Below are positions 7,403-16,036 of a stretch of 64,000 bases of DNA, in pieces; position 1 is the stretch's first letter; each line of letters begins with the position of its first letter. The DNA comes from JANXMY01 sp965246745 (GTDB lineage Bacteria; Armatimonadota; Armatimonadia; Armatimonadales; Capsulimonadaceae). The notes under the pieces are model-generated. The model saw only the letters and a program-made list of their open reading frames with translations. It made no database searches and was not told where the DNA came from. The translations under genes and the position numbers were made by a program. Where the stretch lies: positions 1,364,001-1,428,000 of the forward strand of contig OZ251980.1 in NCBI GenBank assembly GCA_965246745.1, given 5' to 3'.

Positions 7403-9253
7403 TTACCCCGGCACGGGGACGGCGGGGACCAGCTCAGAGCTTGCGGCGTCGGCGTCCGGCCCGCCGGGCGTCTCCCACGGGTACTTTTTCTCGTGGAACC
7501 GCTCGTACAGGTGCCGGTACAAACCGTCCGGCAGGCGCATCAGCGCATCGTGCGTGCCGCTTTCAACAATCTCGCCGGCCTGCATGACCAAAATCTTATG
7601 CGCGTTGCGGATGGTGGACAAGCGGTGCGCGATGACCAGCGTGGTCCGCCCGCGCATCAGCGTTTCCAGCGCTTCCTGCACAATTTTTTCCGACTCGGCA
7701 TCAAGCGACGACGTAGCCTCGTCGAGAATCAAAATGCGCGGGTCTTTGAGGAGGGCGCGGGCGATGGAGATGCGCTGCCGCTGCCCGCCGGACAGCTTCA
7801 CCCCGCGCTGCCCGACCAGGGTTTGGTAGCCGTCGGGCAGGGTCGCCGGGTCGGAAATAAACGAATGCGCATTGGCGGCGCGGGCGGCGGCCTCAATCAT
7901 GGCCTCGGTCGCCAGCGGGTTGCCGTAAGCGATGTTGTCCCGAATGGTACCGCCGAACAAAATCGTTTCCTGCGGCACAATCCCGATCTGCCGCCGCAGC
8001 GACGCCAAAGTCACCTCCCGGACATCGTGGCCGTCCACCGTGATGCTGCCGGCCGACGGGTCGTAAAAGCGCGGGATCAAATCTGCCAGCGTGCTTTTGC
8101 CCGCCCCCGACAGCCCGACCACGGCGACCACTTCGCCGGGGTTCATCGTAAACGAAACATCGCGCAGCACCGGCGTTTCCGGGTTGTAAGCAAACGCCAC
8201 ATGCGCGAACTCGACGCGGCCCGAAACTTCGTGCAGCGTTTTCGCCCCCGGCGCGTCTTTGATTTCCGATTCGACTGACAGCACGCGGTCGAAAATGCGC
8301 CCGGAGCCGGCCTGCATCTGCTCCCAGATCACTTTGACATTGCCGAGCGAGCTGACCCCGGTGGCGATTTTGTTCAGCAGAAAAATAAACGAGCTGAGCT
8401 TGCCGATAGTCATCGCCCCGGTGATGACCTCGTGGCCGGCGACCCACAAGGCCAGCGCGATCCCGACCGCGCCGAGCAGGTCGGTCATCGGCTTGATTTT
8501 CGCGCCTTGCCGGGTCACCAGCATCGCCCGGCTTTTCGCTTCCTGGTTTTCGGCGGCAAAGCGGCGAATTTCCTGCGGCTCCGCTGAGAACGACTGAATA
8601 ATGCGGATGCCGCCGAATGTTTCTTCCATCAAGGAGTTAACATCCGCCAGCTTGTCCTGCGTGTGCGTGGTCATGCTCCGAATCAGCCGGGTCAGCCGCG
8701 CAACGGTCAGCACCATCAGCGGCACCACGATCAGCGCAGCCAGCGACAGCTTCCAGTCAATGACAAAGATGCCGATGACCCCGCCCAGCACGACCAGCGG
8801 CGACGCGGCGACATCTTTGAGACCTGCTAAGATTCCCTGCAACAGCGGCACGTCGTTGTTGATGGTAGACATCAGCGCCCCGGTGCGCTGTTCATGGAAA
8901 AAACGCAGCGACAAGCCCTGCAAGTGGCGGTACACGGCGTCGCGGAGGCGCACCCCGAGGCGCTGCCCGGCTTCGGCGAACCAGACCGTGTCGGCGTAGT
9001 TAAACACGGCGCGGACGGCATACAAGCCCACAAGCAACAGGCAGATGGAATAGAGGGTGCGGACTTCCCCGGCGGTCGCCGACGCTTGATGCCCCGACGC
9101 GGCGGTTAAATCCACAAAAGATTTCAGCAGAAACGCGACTTTGAGGTCAATCGCCCCGGCGACCTGCGCGGCGATGAACGCCCCCCACAGATACCGCTGA
9201 TCCGGCTTGATATAAGCCCAAAGCCGTCCAAAAACAGCACGCGAATTGCTCAT
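7403..9253 (-). CDS. MsbA-like ABC exporter
   Basis: A 616-residue half-transporter. An N-terminal six-helix ABC membrane domain (about 20-310) is followed by an ATPase domain with Walker A GLSGAGKST, signature LSGGQRQRISIARAL, Walker B ILILDEATSSLD and the switch His in IAHRLSTI. Given its place between the DUF374 acyltransferase and lpxB, its likely cargo is lipid A core, flipped across the inner membrane as by MsbA. Multidrug export cannot be excluded from sequence. The ATG at 9253 is preferred; an in-frame TTG at 9283 would overlap the preceding gene. Neither start has a strong ribosome site. Confidence 0.85.
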   Translation of the reverse strand: MSNSRAVFGRLWAYIKPDQRYLWGAFIAAQVAGAIDLKVAFLLKSFVDLTAASGHQASATAGEVRTLYSICLLLVGLYAVRAVFNYADTVWFAEAGQRLGVRLRDAVYRHLQGLSLRFFHEQRTGALMSTINNDVPLLQGILAGLKDVAASPLVVLGGVIGIFVIDWKLSLAALIVVPLMVLTVARLTRLIRSMTTHTQDKLADVNSLMEETFGGIRIIQSFSAEPQEIRRFAAENQEAKSRAMLVTRQGAKIKPMTDLLGAVGIALALWVAGHEVITGAMTIGKLSSFIFLLNKIATGVSSLGNVKVIWEQMQAGSGRIFDRVLSVESEIKDAPGAKTLHEVSGRVEFAHVAFAYNPETPVLRDVSFTMNPGEVVAVVGLSGAGKSTLADLIPRFYDPSAGSITVDGHDVREVTLASLRRQIGIVPQETILFGGTIRDNIAYGNPLATEAMIEAAARAANAHSFISDPATLPDGYQTLVGQRGVKLSGGQRQRISIARALLKDPRILILDEATSSLDAESEKIVQEALETLMRGRTTLVIAHRLSTIRNAHKILVMQAGEIVESGTHDALMRLPDGLYRHLYERFHEKKYPWETPGGPDADAASSELVPAVPVPG

Positions 9254-9266
9254 AGTAGTCGGGGTC

Positions 9267-9884
9267 TCAATGATAGATGACAAAGCGCAGGCTTAACAGT
9301 AAAACAAAGATCAGCGCGAACAGGGCCGAGGTCTGCTCGCGGTTCTTTAAGGACTGCGCCCAGGTAAACTGCCCCGCGCCGGTCGTGCGCGGCCAGGGCG
9401 ACGGCAAGAGGCGCGGAACACGCTGTTTATAGTCCAGATACGGCGTGCCGAACTTGCTTGTCAAGAACTTTTCCTCGTAAAAAATGGCGGCCAGATGAAA
9501 CACCAAAAACAGCGCGACGGTGAGCAGCACGCCCCAAACACCGAGGCCGGACACCAGCCCGTAGCCGACCGCCAGCAGCAGCGAGCCGAAGTACAGCGGG
9601 TTCCGCACGTGGGCATACGGCCCGCCGGTCGCAATCACGGCGTCTTTGGAGATATACCCCGCCGACCAGAACCGGACGATTTCGCCTAAAACCACCAGGC
9701 CGATCCCGGCCCCATACGCCGCCCAGCCGCCGTCGGTTTTGTGGAACACCAGCGACAGCGCCAGCAGCAGCAGCGGGACCAGCCAGGTAAAAACGGTCCG
9801 GCGGCGCACCAGAAACGGCGGCGGGCCGACCGGCGGCGTGTCCGCAGCGGAGTCTGAAATTGAGTTGTTGTCGGTGTCTCGCAT
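9267..9884 (-). CDS. Isoprenylcysteine/phospholipid methyltransferase-type membrane protein
   Basis: A 205-residue protein with about five hydrophobic segments. The PEMT/ICMT block GGPYAHVRNPLYFGSLL (about 85-101), together with YEEKFLTSKFGTPYLDY and VPRLLP, forms the SAM-binding end of this methyltransferase superfamily. Bacterial members methylate phospholipids, isoprenoids or other lipids; the substrate here is unknown. Position between lpxB and the MsbA-like exporter suggests an envelope lipid. The ATG at 9884 follows palindrome LIR-D1 by 20 nt, so the leader probably derives from transcription through that palindrome. Confidence 0.8.
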   Translation of the reverse strand: MRDTDNNSISDSAADTPPVGPPPFLVRRRTVFTWLVPLLLLALSLVFHKTDGGWAAYGAGIGLVVLGEIVRFWSAGYISKDAVIATGGPYAHVRNPLYFGSLLLAVGYGLVSGLGVWGVLLTVALFLVFHLAAIFYEEKFLTSKFGTPYLDYKQRVPRLLPSPWPRTTGAGQFTWAQSLKNREQTSALFALIFVLLLSLRFVIYH

Positions 9885-9904
9885 AAGTCGGTCGTGTCGC
9901 TCGG

Positions 9905-10079
9905 GATTAAGAACCCCTCCCGCTCGCTTAGGCTCGCTCCCTCCCCTGCTAGGGAAGGGCTTCAGACCACTTTCGGCGGCCCTGCGTTCTGGCGAAAGGG
10001 ATGCAAGAGAACAAGCGCTTTTCGCCCTTCCCTAGCAGGGGAGGGAGCGAGCCTAAGCGAGCGGGAGGGGTTCTTAATC
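9905..10079. repeat. LIR-D1, perfect 56-bp inverted repeat
   Basis: The arms 9905-9960 and 10024-10079 are exactly complementary over 56 bp, with a 63-bp centre. They start GATTAAGAACCCCTCCCGC and end TGCTAGGGAAGGGC. The lpxB stop codon (10074-10076) lies inside the right arm. A relative with different arm sequence is LIR-D2. Confidence 0.95.
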
Positions 10080-11426
10080 CCCCTCCATCAAATCCAGCAG
10101 CAGCGCCGCCGCGCGGGCGATGCCGCCCGGCTCGCCCAGGCTTTCCGGGACCAGCGCGGCCAGCCGCGCTTTCACGGCCAAAATCCGGGCCGGCTCGATC
10201 AGCAGCTCCACCGACAAGTCCGCAATCGCCTCGGCGCTTGCGTCTTCGCCGATCAGCTCGGAAAACACGCGCTCCCCGGCCAGAATGTTCGGCATGCCGA
10301 TATGGGCGATCTGGAGGCTGCGCTTTCGCAGAAACCACTCCACGGCCATGGTCTTCGGGCCGTTGTAGACAATAATCATCGGCTTCCGCAGAATCATCGC
10401 TTCCAGGGTCGCCGTGCCGGCTTTGGTCAGCACCAGGTCGGCGCGGGCCAGCACGTCCCACGTCAGCCCTTCGCAGAGCGCCAGCGGGGCCGGCGGCACG
10501 GATTGCGGGCGCGGCGGGGCGGTCTCCTCCCGGTCCGGCGAAACCACAAAGCCTTCATTGGTCGCAAGCTGCGGCCCGGCCGCCGGCAGGGCCGACTGCG
10601 CGATCTGCGACAGCGCCGTGCCCGCCGATGCCAAAAACGGCTGCAAGCCGGCCGCCGGGCCGCGCTTTTGCTCCGCCCGGATGATGTTCTCGGCCTGAGC
10701 GCGGGCGCGGGGCGACCCCAGCGCCGCCACAAACTGCACGCCGGGGATGCGCCGGGAGATCGCCCCGGCAGCGCCGGCCAGGCGCGGCAGAATATGCGCG
10801 ATTTCTCCGGTCCGGCTCCCCGGCAGCAGGGCGACCAGAGGGCGGTGCGGGTCCAGGCCGAGCCGGGCGTAGAAGTCGCTGTCCGAAAGCGCGGGCTTCA
10901 CTAAATCCAGCAGCGGATGGCCGACAAAATGGGCGTCCATCCCGCGCTCCCGCAGCAGCGTTTCCGACCACGGAAACGGGGTCACGACCCGGTCCGCCCA
11001 GTCGCCGGGCTTCGGGGGACGCGGCTCGGCATCGCCCAGGGCCTGAGTCTTGGCGGGCCGCCGCCATGACCCCGGCGGGAAGTAGTAAAAAACCGGGCAG
11101 ACCCCTTCGGCTTTGACAAAGCGGCCGATGGGCACGCTGAACGCCCCGGAGTCTATCAAGACCAGCGCATCGGGCTTTTCGCGCTCCGCCAGCCGCTTCA
11201 TGGCCGCCTGCACCCGCAGCAGCATCGGGATATTCCACAGCGTCTGCGCGATCCCGATGCTGGCCCACGGCTCGGAGTTATACAGCAGCCGCACCCCGGC
11301 GGCGGCCATCTCCTGCCCGCCGATGCCGAACGCTTCCACGGGCCGGGGCGCGGCCAGCGCCCGCAGCGCGGCCAGCAGCGCCGCCCCCTGCCGGTCGCCC
11401 GACGGCTCCCCGGCCAGCATCATCAC
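10074..11426 (-). CDS. lpxB: Lipid-A-disaccharide synthase LpxB
   Basis: This enzyme joins UDP-diacyl-GlcN and lipid X into the lipid A disaccharide. Family blocks include MLAGEPSGDRQGAAL at the N-terminus, FGIGGQEMAAAGVRLLY, IDSGAFSVP, VFYYFPPGSWRR, FVGHPLLD, LLPGSRTGEIAHILP, TKAGTATLEAM and GMPNILAGE. At 450 residues it is longer than the usual 380, owing to inserts near GDAEPRPPKPGDW and before LTWDVLARADLV. The start is unclear: GTG at 11426 gives VMMLAGEPSGD, but no ATG or good ribosome site lies upstream before LIR-D2, 32 nt away. The stop codon lies inside LIR-D1. Confidence 0.92.
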   Translation of the reverse strand: MMMLAGEPSGDRQGAALLAALRALAAPRPVEAFGIGGQEMAAAGVRLLYNSEPWASIGIAQTLWNIPMLLRVQAAMKRLAEREKPDALVLIDSGAFSVPIGRFVKAEGVCPVFYYFPPGSWRRPAKTQALGDAEPRPPKPGDWADRVVTPFPWSETLLRERGMDAHFVGHPLLDLVKPALSDSDFYARLGLDPHRPLVALLPGSRTGEIAHILPRLAGAAGAISRRIPGVQFVAALGSPRARAQAENIIRAEQKRGPAAGLQPFLASAGTALSQIAQSALPAAGPQLATNEGFVVSPDREETAPPRPQSVPPAPLALCEGLTWDVLARADLVLTKAGTATLEAMILRKPMIIVYNGPKTMAVEWFLRKRSLQIAHIGMPNILAGERVFSELIGEDASAEAIADLSVELLIEPARILAVKARLAALVPESLGEPGGIARAAALLLDLMEGD

Positions 11427-11457
11427 TCGAAGCGCTGTTTGTATGATAAAACTCCAG

Positions 11458-11605
11458 AACCCCTCCCGCTCGTTCCTCGCTCCCTCCCCTGTTAGGGAAG
11501 GGCCATACAGAAAGGGTGGAAGGCGCGGGCATTCGCGGTCATCCTTCCTGGCTTTTCTTGCCCTTCCCTAACAGGGGAGGGAGCGAGGAACGAGCGGGAG
11601 GGGTT
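11458..11605. repeat. LIR-D2, perfect 46-bp inverted repeat
   Basis: The arms 11458-11503 and 11560-11605 are exactly complementary over 46 bp, with a 56-bp centre. They start AACCCCTCCCGCTCG as in LIR-D1 but then diverge (TTCCTCGCT against CTTAGGCTCGCT, TGTTAGG against TGCTAGG). Each difference is mirrored in both arms. The element touches the lpxA stop codon (TAA at 11606-11608). Confidence 0.95.
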
Positions 11606-12400
11606 TTAATGCCGGGAGCCGTCAATCCCCCGCCCCATCGAGCCGAAGCGGATAGAGCGGATAAAGTCCAGAATGTAGTCGCGCTCCGGGCTGGCGTCCA
11701 CCTCGTTTTCAATCGCTTCAATCGCCTGAGACATGTTCATCTGCGACCGATACAGCAGCTTATAGGCTTGCTTCAGGTCAGCCCGAACCGGCGACGAGAC
11801 CCCCGAGCGGCGCAGGCCGATGACATTCAGGTCAATCACTTTGCACGGGCGGCCGTCGCCCATCATAAACGGCGGGATGTCCTGAACCACTTTGGAGTAG
11901 CCGCCGATCATCGCCAGCCGCCCGATCCGCACAAACTGATGGACGCCGACAAAGCCGCCGATGTTCACCCGCTCTTCCACCAGGCAGTGCCCGGAGATGC
12001 CCGCCGAGTTCGCCATAGTAATGCCGCTGCTGATCTGGCAGTTGTGCCCGATATGGCAGTACGCCATCAGCAGATTGTTGTCGCCGACACGGGTTTCGCT
12101 GCCCGCCCCCGCCGCCCGGTGGATCGTCACATGCTCGCGGATGATGTTGTTGTCGCCGATAATCAGAAAGCTTTTTTCGCCCTTGAACTTGCGGTCCTGC
12201 GGAATGCCGCCGAGCACCGCGCCGGAAAACACGTCGCAGTTCGCGCCCAGGGTGACATACGCTTCAACAACCGCGTGGGCACGCAGGCGGGTGCCTGCGC
12301 CGATGACGGCTTCCGCGCCGATCACGACATACGGCCCGATTTCGGCATCGGCGGCGACCTGGGCGCTGGGGTCAATACAAGCGGTGGGATGAATGCTCAT
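11606..12400 (-). CDS. lpxA: UDP-GlcNAc acyltransferase LpxA
   Basis: First enzyme of lipid A synthesis, adding a 3-hydroxyacyl chain to UDP-GlcNAc. The 264-residue protein starts MSIHPTACIDPSAQV at the ATG 12400 and is built of left-handed beta-helix hexapeptide repeats. Conserved LpxA blocks include GGIPQDRKFKGE, IGDNNIIREHVTIHRA, NNLLMAYCHIGHNC (catalytic His in the AYCHIGHNC segment), GGFVGVHQFVRIG and GLRRSGVS. The start was set by homology; the longer frame upstream has no family support. It follows fabZ by 38 nt in the common fabZ-lpxA order. The 3' end abuts LIR-D2. Confidence 0.96.
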   Translation of the reverse strand: MSIHPTACIDPSAQVAADAEIGPYVVIGAEAVIGAGTRLRAHAVVEAYVTLGANCDVFSGAVLGGIPQDRKFKGEKSFLIIGDNNIIREHVTIHRAAGAGSETRVGDNNLLMAYCHIGHNCQISSGITMANSAGISGHCLVEERVNIGGFVGVHQFVRIGRLAMIGGYSKVVQDIPPFMMGDGRPCKVIDLNVIGLRRSGVSSPVRADLKQAYKLLYRSQMNMSQAIEAIENEVDASPERDYILDFIRSIRFGSMGRGIDGSRH

Positions 12401-12438
12401 GCAGAATAGGTATCTTTTCGTAAAAGAGTCGCAGCGGA

Positions 12439-12894
12439 TTAAAGCGCAGCGGCCGGCGGCAGGGGCAGAACCAGCGCAAACATGATCTCGGCTTCGGCGG
12501 CTTCCTCGCCGCCGACCCGCGCGACGCACTTCACTTTGCCCATGTTGCCGCGCAGCCGCAGCAGCTCCACTTCCACGTCCAGCGTGTCGCCCGGCACCAC
12601 CGGACGCCGAAACTTCGCATTATCCACCGTGCCGATATACGCCAGCTTGCCTTGATGCTCTTCCACCGATAAAATCATCACGCCGCCGACCTGCGCCATG
12701 ATTTCAATGATCAAAACGCCGGGCATGATGGCTCTTTGGGGAAAATGCCCTTGAAAAAACGGCTCGTTGACGGTGACGTTTTTGCGCCCGACCGCCCGCC
12801 GTCCCGGCTCCAGCGTCAGAATTCGGTCCACCAGCAGAAACGGATACCGATGCGGCAGGATTTGTTTGATCGCTTCAATGTCCAGTTCAGGCAA
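12439..12894 (-). CDS. fabZ: 3-hydroxyacyl-ACP dehydratase FabZ
   Basis: This hot-dog-fold dehydratase acts in fatty acid elongation and shares its hydroxyacyl-ACP substrate with LpxA and LpxD. The signature LPHRYPFLLVDRI contains the catalytic His; FFQGHFP and IMPGVLIIEIMAQ with the catalytic Glu follow. The start is a TTG at 12894 (reading PELDIEAIKQ next), preceded by GAGGAGA with a 6-nt spacer. This is much better than the longer frame upstream, which would overlap lpxC. That gives 151 residues, the normal family size. It lies 25 nt after lpxC. Confidence 0.94.
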   Translation of the reverse strand: MPELDIEAIKQILPHRYPFLLVDRILTLEPGRRAVGRKNVTVNEPFFQGHFPQRAIMPGVLIIEIMAQVGGVMILSVEEHQGKLAYIGTVDNAKFRRPVVPGDTLDVEVELLRLRGNMGKVKCVARVGGEEAAEAEIMFALVLPLPPAAAL

Positions 12895-12919
12895 AATTCT
12901 CTCCTCAAATCGCGAAACT

Positions 12920-13747
12920 CTACAGCGCAGACAGCAGGCGGGCCAGGCGGACATTCAGCGTGTGGCCGGGACGCACGGCGACAATCTCGGCGCAGACCGG
13001 GCGGCCCGCCAGCGCTAAGTCGCCGACCAGGTCTAAAATCTTGTGCCGGGCCAGCTCGTTGACAAACCGCAGGGGGGTCTCGTACCCCGCCGCGCCGAGC
13101 ACGACGGCATTGTCGCGCGACGCGCCGAGGCCGAGTCCGGCGGCCTTCAGGGCGTGAATCTCAGCCAAAAACCCGTAAGTCCGCGCCGGCGCGATTTGGC
13201 TTGCGTAATCGTCCGCGCCGGCAAACACAGCGGCCTGCGTCCCTAAATACGCGTGGCGCGGGTAGTCCAAAACGACTGCAAGCGAAAAGCGCTCGGACGG
13301 CAGAGCAATCAGCGTGGAGCCGCCTTCGGACACATAAATCGGCTGAGTCAGTGTGATCGCTTGGACCGTTTCAACCTGCCCGCGCAGCCCGGCCTCCGAA
13401 ATCGCGCGGGCAAACGGCGCGGCGCTGCCGTCCAGGGCGGGCACTTCCGAGCCGCCGGACAGCTCAATCACGGCATCGTCCACCCCCAGCCCGGCCAGCG
13501 CCGACAAGACATGCTCGACCGTCTGCACTTCCCAGCCGCCCGACCGGAGGCGCGTGCAGCGGGACGTGTCACAGACGTTCGACGCCAGGGCCGCGATTTC
13601 CTGCCTGGTCTCCGCCTGCCGAAACACGCGGCCCGCGCCGGACGGGGCGGGGAGCAGACGAACAGAAGCGCCGGCCCCCGAATGCAGGCCGACGCCGGAA
13701 AGAGCCGCGCCGGCTGAAGCCGGCGTTTGACGCGCCCGCCCGCTCAT
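12920..13747 (-). CDS. lpxC: UDP-3-O-acyl-GlcNAc deacetylase LpxC
   Basis: Zinc deacetylase, the committed step of lipid A synthesis. At 275 residues it is near normal length (about 280-305). Zinc ligands are visible as the His of QTVEHVLSAL (about residue 78) and the His and Asp of ARHKILDLVGDLAL (about 234-238). The catalytic His is in RPGHTLN. PALDGSAAPF is also typical. The start ATG at 13747 overlaps the lpxD stop by 4 nt, so translation is coupled. The N-terminus SGVGLHSG matches the family. Confidence 0.95.
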   Translation of the reverse strand: MSGRARQTPASAGAALSGVGLHSGAGASVRLLPAPSGAGRVFRQAETRQEIAALASNVCDTSRCTRLRSGGWEVQTVEHVLSALAGLGVDDAVIELSGGSEVPALDGSAAPFARAISEAGLRGQVETVQAITLTQPIYVSEGGSTLIALPSERFSLAVVLDYPRHAYLGTQAAVFAGADDYASQIAPARTYGFLAEIHALKAAGLGLGASRDNAVVLGAAGYETPLRFVNELARHKILDLVGDLALAGRPVCAEIVAVRPGHTLNVRLARLLSAL

Positions 13748-14838
13748 TCCTGCGCCTTCTTTTGGGCGTTTTTCTCGGCTTCCGATTTTTCGGCTTCCGA
13801 TTTTTCGGCTTCCAGCGCCGCCAGGCGGTCTTCCAGGTCCTTGATCTGCTTGTGCATCTCCGGCAGCTTGCCGTACAAAACCTGCGAGCGCATTTCATTG
13901 CCGTGCGGCCGGCCATACATGCCCGACACAAACGAATGCGGCGCTAGGTCGCCGATCACCGCCGATTTCGCCGCGACAATCGTGCCGTCGCCGATACTCA
14001 CATGGTCCTTGATGCCGACTTGACCCGCCAAAATCACGCCGTCGCCGATGTCTACCGAGCCGGACACGCCGACCTGTGCGACAATGACGCAGTTTCGGCC
14101 CACCGTGACATTGTGCCCGATATGCACCAGGTTGTCAATTTTCGTGCCCGCTCCGATACGCGTCGAGCCGGTCCGCGCCTTGTCAATCGTGACATTCGCG
14201 CCGATTTCAACATCGTCTTCGACAATCACGCGCCCGATCTGCGGGATTTTGTAATGCTTGTTTTCAATAAACAAATACCCGAAGCCGTCGGTGCCGAGCA
14301 CTGAGCCGCTGTGAATAACCACGGCATTGCCGATCTCGGTGTTGTCGTGCAGAACGACATGCGGGTAGATGACGCAGTTGTCGCCGACCGAAACATTGTC
14401 GCCGACATACACAAACGGGTACACGACGCAGTTTCGGCCGAGCGTCACGTTGTCGCCGAGCACGGCCAGGGCATGCACCGACGCGTTATGCCCGAGCGAA
14501 GCGTTTTCGCCGATGACTGCTGTGGGATGGATGCCCTGATAGACTTTCGGCTCGGGCGCAAAAATTCGCAGGGCCTGAGCAAACGCAAAGCGGGGGTTTT
14601 TGACACGGATCAGCGGCTTGGCGGCCAGCGCCCCTTCGGGCTTCGGACTGTTCGCCGGGGCGATCACCGCCGATGCCCGCGAGCGCCCGGCGCTCGACAG
14701 CAGCTTGTCGGTCTCGGCAAACGTGATGTCGCCGTCCTGGGCGTCTTCAATGCTGGAAATGCCGCGAATGGCGATGTCGGCGTCGCCTTCCACGGCCCCT
14801 TCCAGAAGCGCCGCCAGTTGTCCCACAGTCGTCTGCAT
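13744..14838 (-). CDS. lpxD: UDP-3-O-acylglucosamine N-acyltransferase LpxD
   Basis: Third acylation enzyme of lipid A synthesis. The N-terminal uridine-binding domain (about 1-100) has ISSIEDAQDGDITF; a left-handed beta-helix (about 105-310) follows with HPTAVIGENASLG, VVIHSGSVLGTDGFGY, IPQIGRVIVEDDVEIGAN and LVHIGHNVTVG (catalytic His). The C-terminal helix ends in a charged tail built on a repeated KSEAE motif. That tail comes from a 15-bp tandem DNA repeat (13776-13813). It opens the lpxD-lpxC-fabZ-lpxA operon, 12 nt after the preceding lipoprotein gene. Confidence 0.95.
   Translation of the reverse strand: MQTTVGQLAALLEGAVEGDADIAIRGISSIEDAQDGDITFAETDKLLSSAGRSRASAVIAPANSPKPEGALAAKPLIRVKNPRFAFAQALRIFAPEPKVYQGIHPTAVIGENASLGHNASVHALAVLGDNVTLGRNCVVYPFVYVGDNVSVGDNCVIYPHVVLHDNTEIGNAVVIHSGSVLGTDGFGYLFIENKHYKIPQIGRVIVEDDVEIGANVTIDKARTGSTRIGAGTKIDNLVHIGHNVTVGRNCVIVAQVGVSGSVDIGDGVILAGQVGIKDHVSIGDGTIVAAKSAVIGDLAPHSFVSGMYGRPHGNEMRSQVLYGKLPEMHKQIKDLEDRLAALEAEKSEAEKSEAEKNAQKKAQE
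13776..13813. repeat. 15-bp tandem repeat in lpxD 3' end
   Basis: Two full copies and one partial copy of CGGCTTCCGATTTTT. They encode the repeated SEAEK segment of the LpxD C-terminal helix. In-frame copy-number change would lengthen or shorten the coiled tail by 5 residues. Confidence 0.85.
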
Positions 14839-14850
14839 GTCGTGTCCTCT

Positions 14851-15918
14851 TTACCCTTGTGACAGTGCTTGCTTCAAATCGGCGGTCAAGTCGCGCAGGC
14901 CGGGCCGGGCCGGGCCGAAGGTCAGCGCCCAGTGGTTTTTCGCGGCGGCGTCGAGCGCCGCCGCCCGCGTGTCGTCGTACAAATACTGCGCCCAGCGTCC
15001 GCGCTGCGCGAGCAGGCCAGCACGGGCCGCCCGCAGACTGCCTGCCGACAAAGCTGCCGCCGCGCCCGGCCCGCGCGGCAGGGCAATCAGTCCGGCTTCC
15101 CCTGCCGGCGGAACCGCCACCGGCTCCGGCGCGGCCAGCGCCCGCAGCAGCGCCCGGCGCTCGCCGTCAAGACGCTCGGCCCGCAGTCCGAGCGCCCGGC
15201 GGTCCTCAGCTTCCAGCCGGGCCGACAGCGCCGCGCCCTGCGCGGCGGCATAATCTATGCGGGCCTGCCGGGCCTCCCGCAGCGCGGCGGCGTAAGCGGC
15301 GCGGGCGGCTTCGCGCGTTCCAGTTCGCTCGGCTCGCAGCGCTTCCAGCCGCGCCCGGTCCCGCGCTACTGTCTGCCGCAGCGCGGTCAGCTTGGGCGAC
15401 GGCGGCGCGGAGTTGTCCCAATGCGCCAGCGTCCGCGACAGGGCGGCGATGTTGGCTTCTAAAAGCTGCACATCCAAATCCATGCCGATTTCGGCGGCGC
15501 GGGCCGGCAGCGGAAACAAGCGCCGGGCGTCGCGCCGCCACAATTCCTGCTGCCGCCGGACCTGCTCGGCCCGCGCCATGCGCCGCCGGTCGGCCAGGCT
15601 GCCGACCAGCGACGCCTCGGTGGCGCTGAGGCCGGCCCCGCTCTGCCCGCCGCCCCCCGGCAGACTGCTCGGCCCGCCCGCACGGAGCGCGGGCAGGAAA
15701 GCCGGCGCGGCATCGGCCCGGCCCGCCGCCGGCAGGCTGCGGGCGGCGGCATCAAGCCGGGCGAGCGCGTCGTCGTAGCGCGTCAGCCCCGCCCAGCCGG
15801 GCCGGGAGCGCACCAGCGCATCAATGTCGGCGTATCCGCTGACGATTTTGGGCGGCGCGGGCTTGGCGGTTTCCGCGCAGCCGCCGCAGAGCGCCAAGAG
15901 GCACAAGCACGCCAGCAT
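14851..15918 (-). CDS. Coiled-coil lipoprotein between skp and lpxD
   Basis: A 355-residue protein. Residues 1-15 (MLACLCLLALCGGCAET) look like a lipoprotein signal, with the Cys after CGG as lipid site; the -3 residue is unusual. The mature part is very Ala/Arg-rich and mostly helical, with long heptad-like stretches around 120-290 (for example LEALRAERTGTREAARAAY). A short conserved-looking end follows (WAQYLYDDTRAAALDAAAKNHW). I do not recognise the family. Its place between skp and lpxD suggests a periplasmic chaperone-like or tethering role, as inference. The ATG at 15918 was chosen because upstream in-frame sequence is LIR-B2. Confidence 0.7.
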   Translation of the reverse strand: MLACLCLLALCGGCAETAKPAPPKIVSGYADIDALVRSRPGWAGLTRYDDALARLDAAARSLPAAGRADAAPAFLPALRAGGPSSLPGGGGQSGAGLSATEASLVGSLADRRRMARAEQVRRQQELWRRDARRLFPLPARAAEIGMDLDVQLLEANIAALSRTLAHWDNSAPPSPKLTALRQTVARDRARLEALRAERTGTREAARAAYAAALREARQARIDYAAAQGAALSARLEAEDRRALGLRAERLDGERRALLRALAAPEPVAVPPAGEAGLIALPRGPGAAAALSAGSLRAARAGLLAQRGRWAQYLYDDTRAAALDAAAKNHWALTFGPARPGLRDLTADLKQALSQG

Positions 15919-15942
15919 GAGAGCTGCTGCCGGCCTGCCCCG

Positions 15943-16026
15943 CCGCCCCAATTCTGGGGAGCCGGAAGGGGAAAGGGCGCGGCAGGCAGTCCTCCCTCGT
16001 TGTATTGCTCCCCAGAATTGGGGCGG
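15943..16026. repeat. LIR-B2, short relative of LIR-B1
   Basis: Arms CCGCCCCAATTCTGGGGAGC (15943-15962) and its exact complement (16007-16026) flank a 44-bp centre. The element begins 11 nt past the skp stop codon (16037). The outer half of the LIR-B1 arm is missing, so this is a shorter version of the family. Confidence 0.9.
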
Positions 16027-16036
16027 GGGGGTTCCC

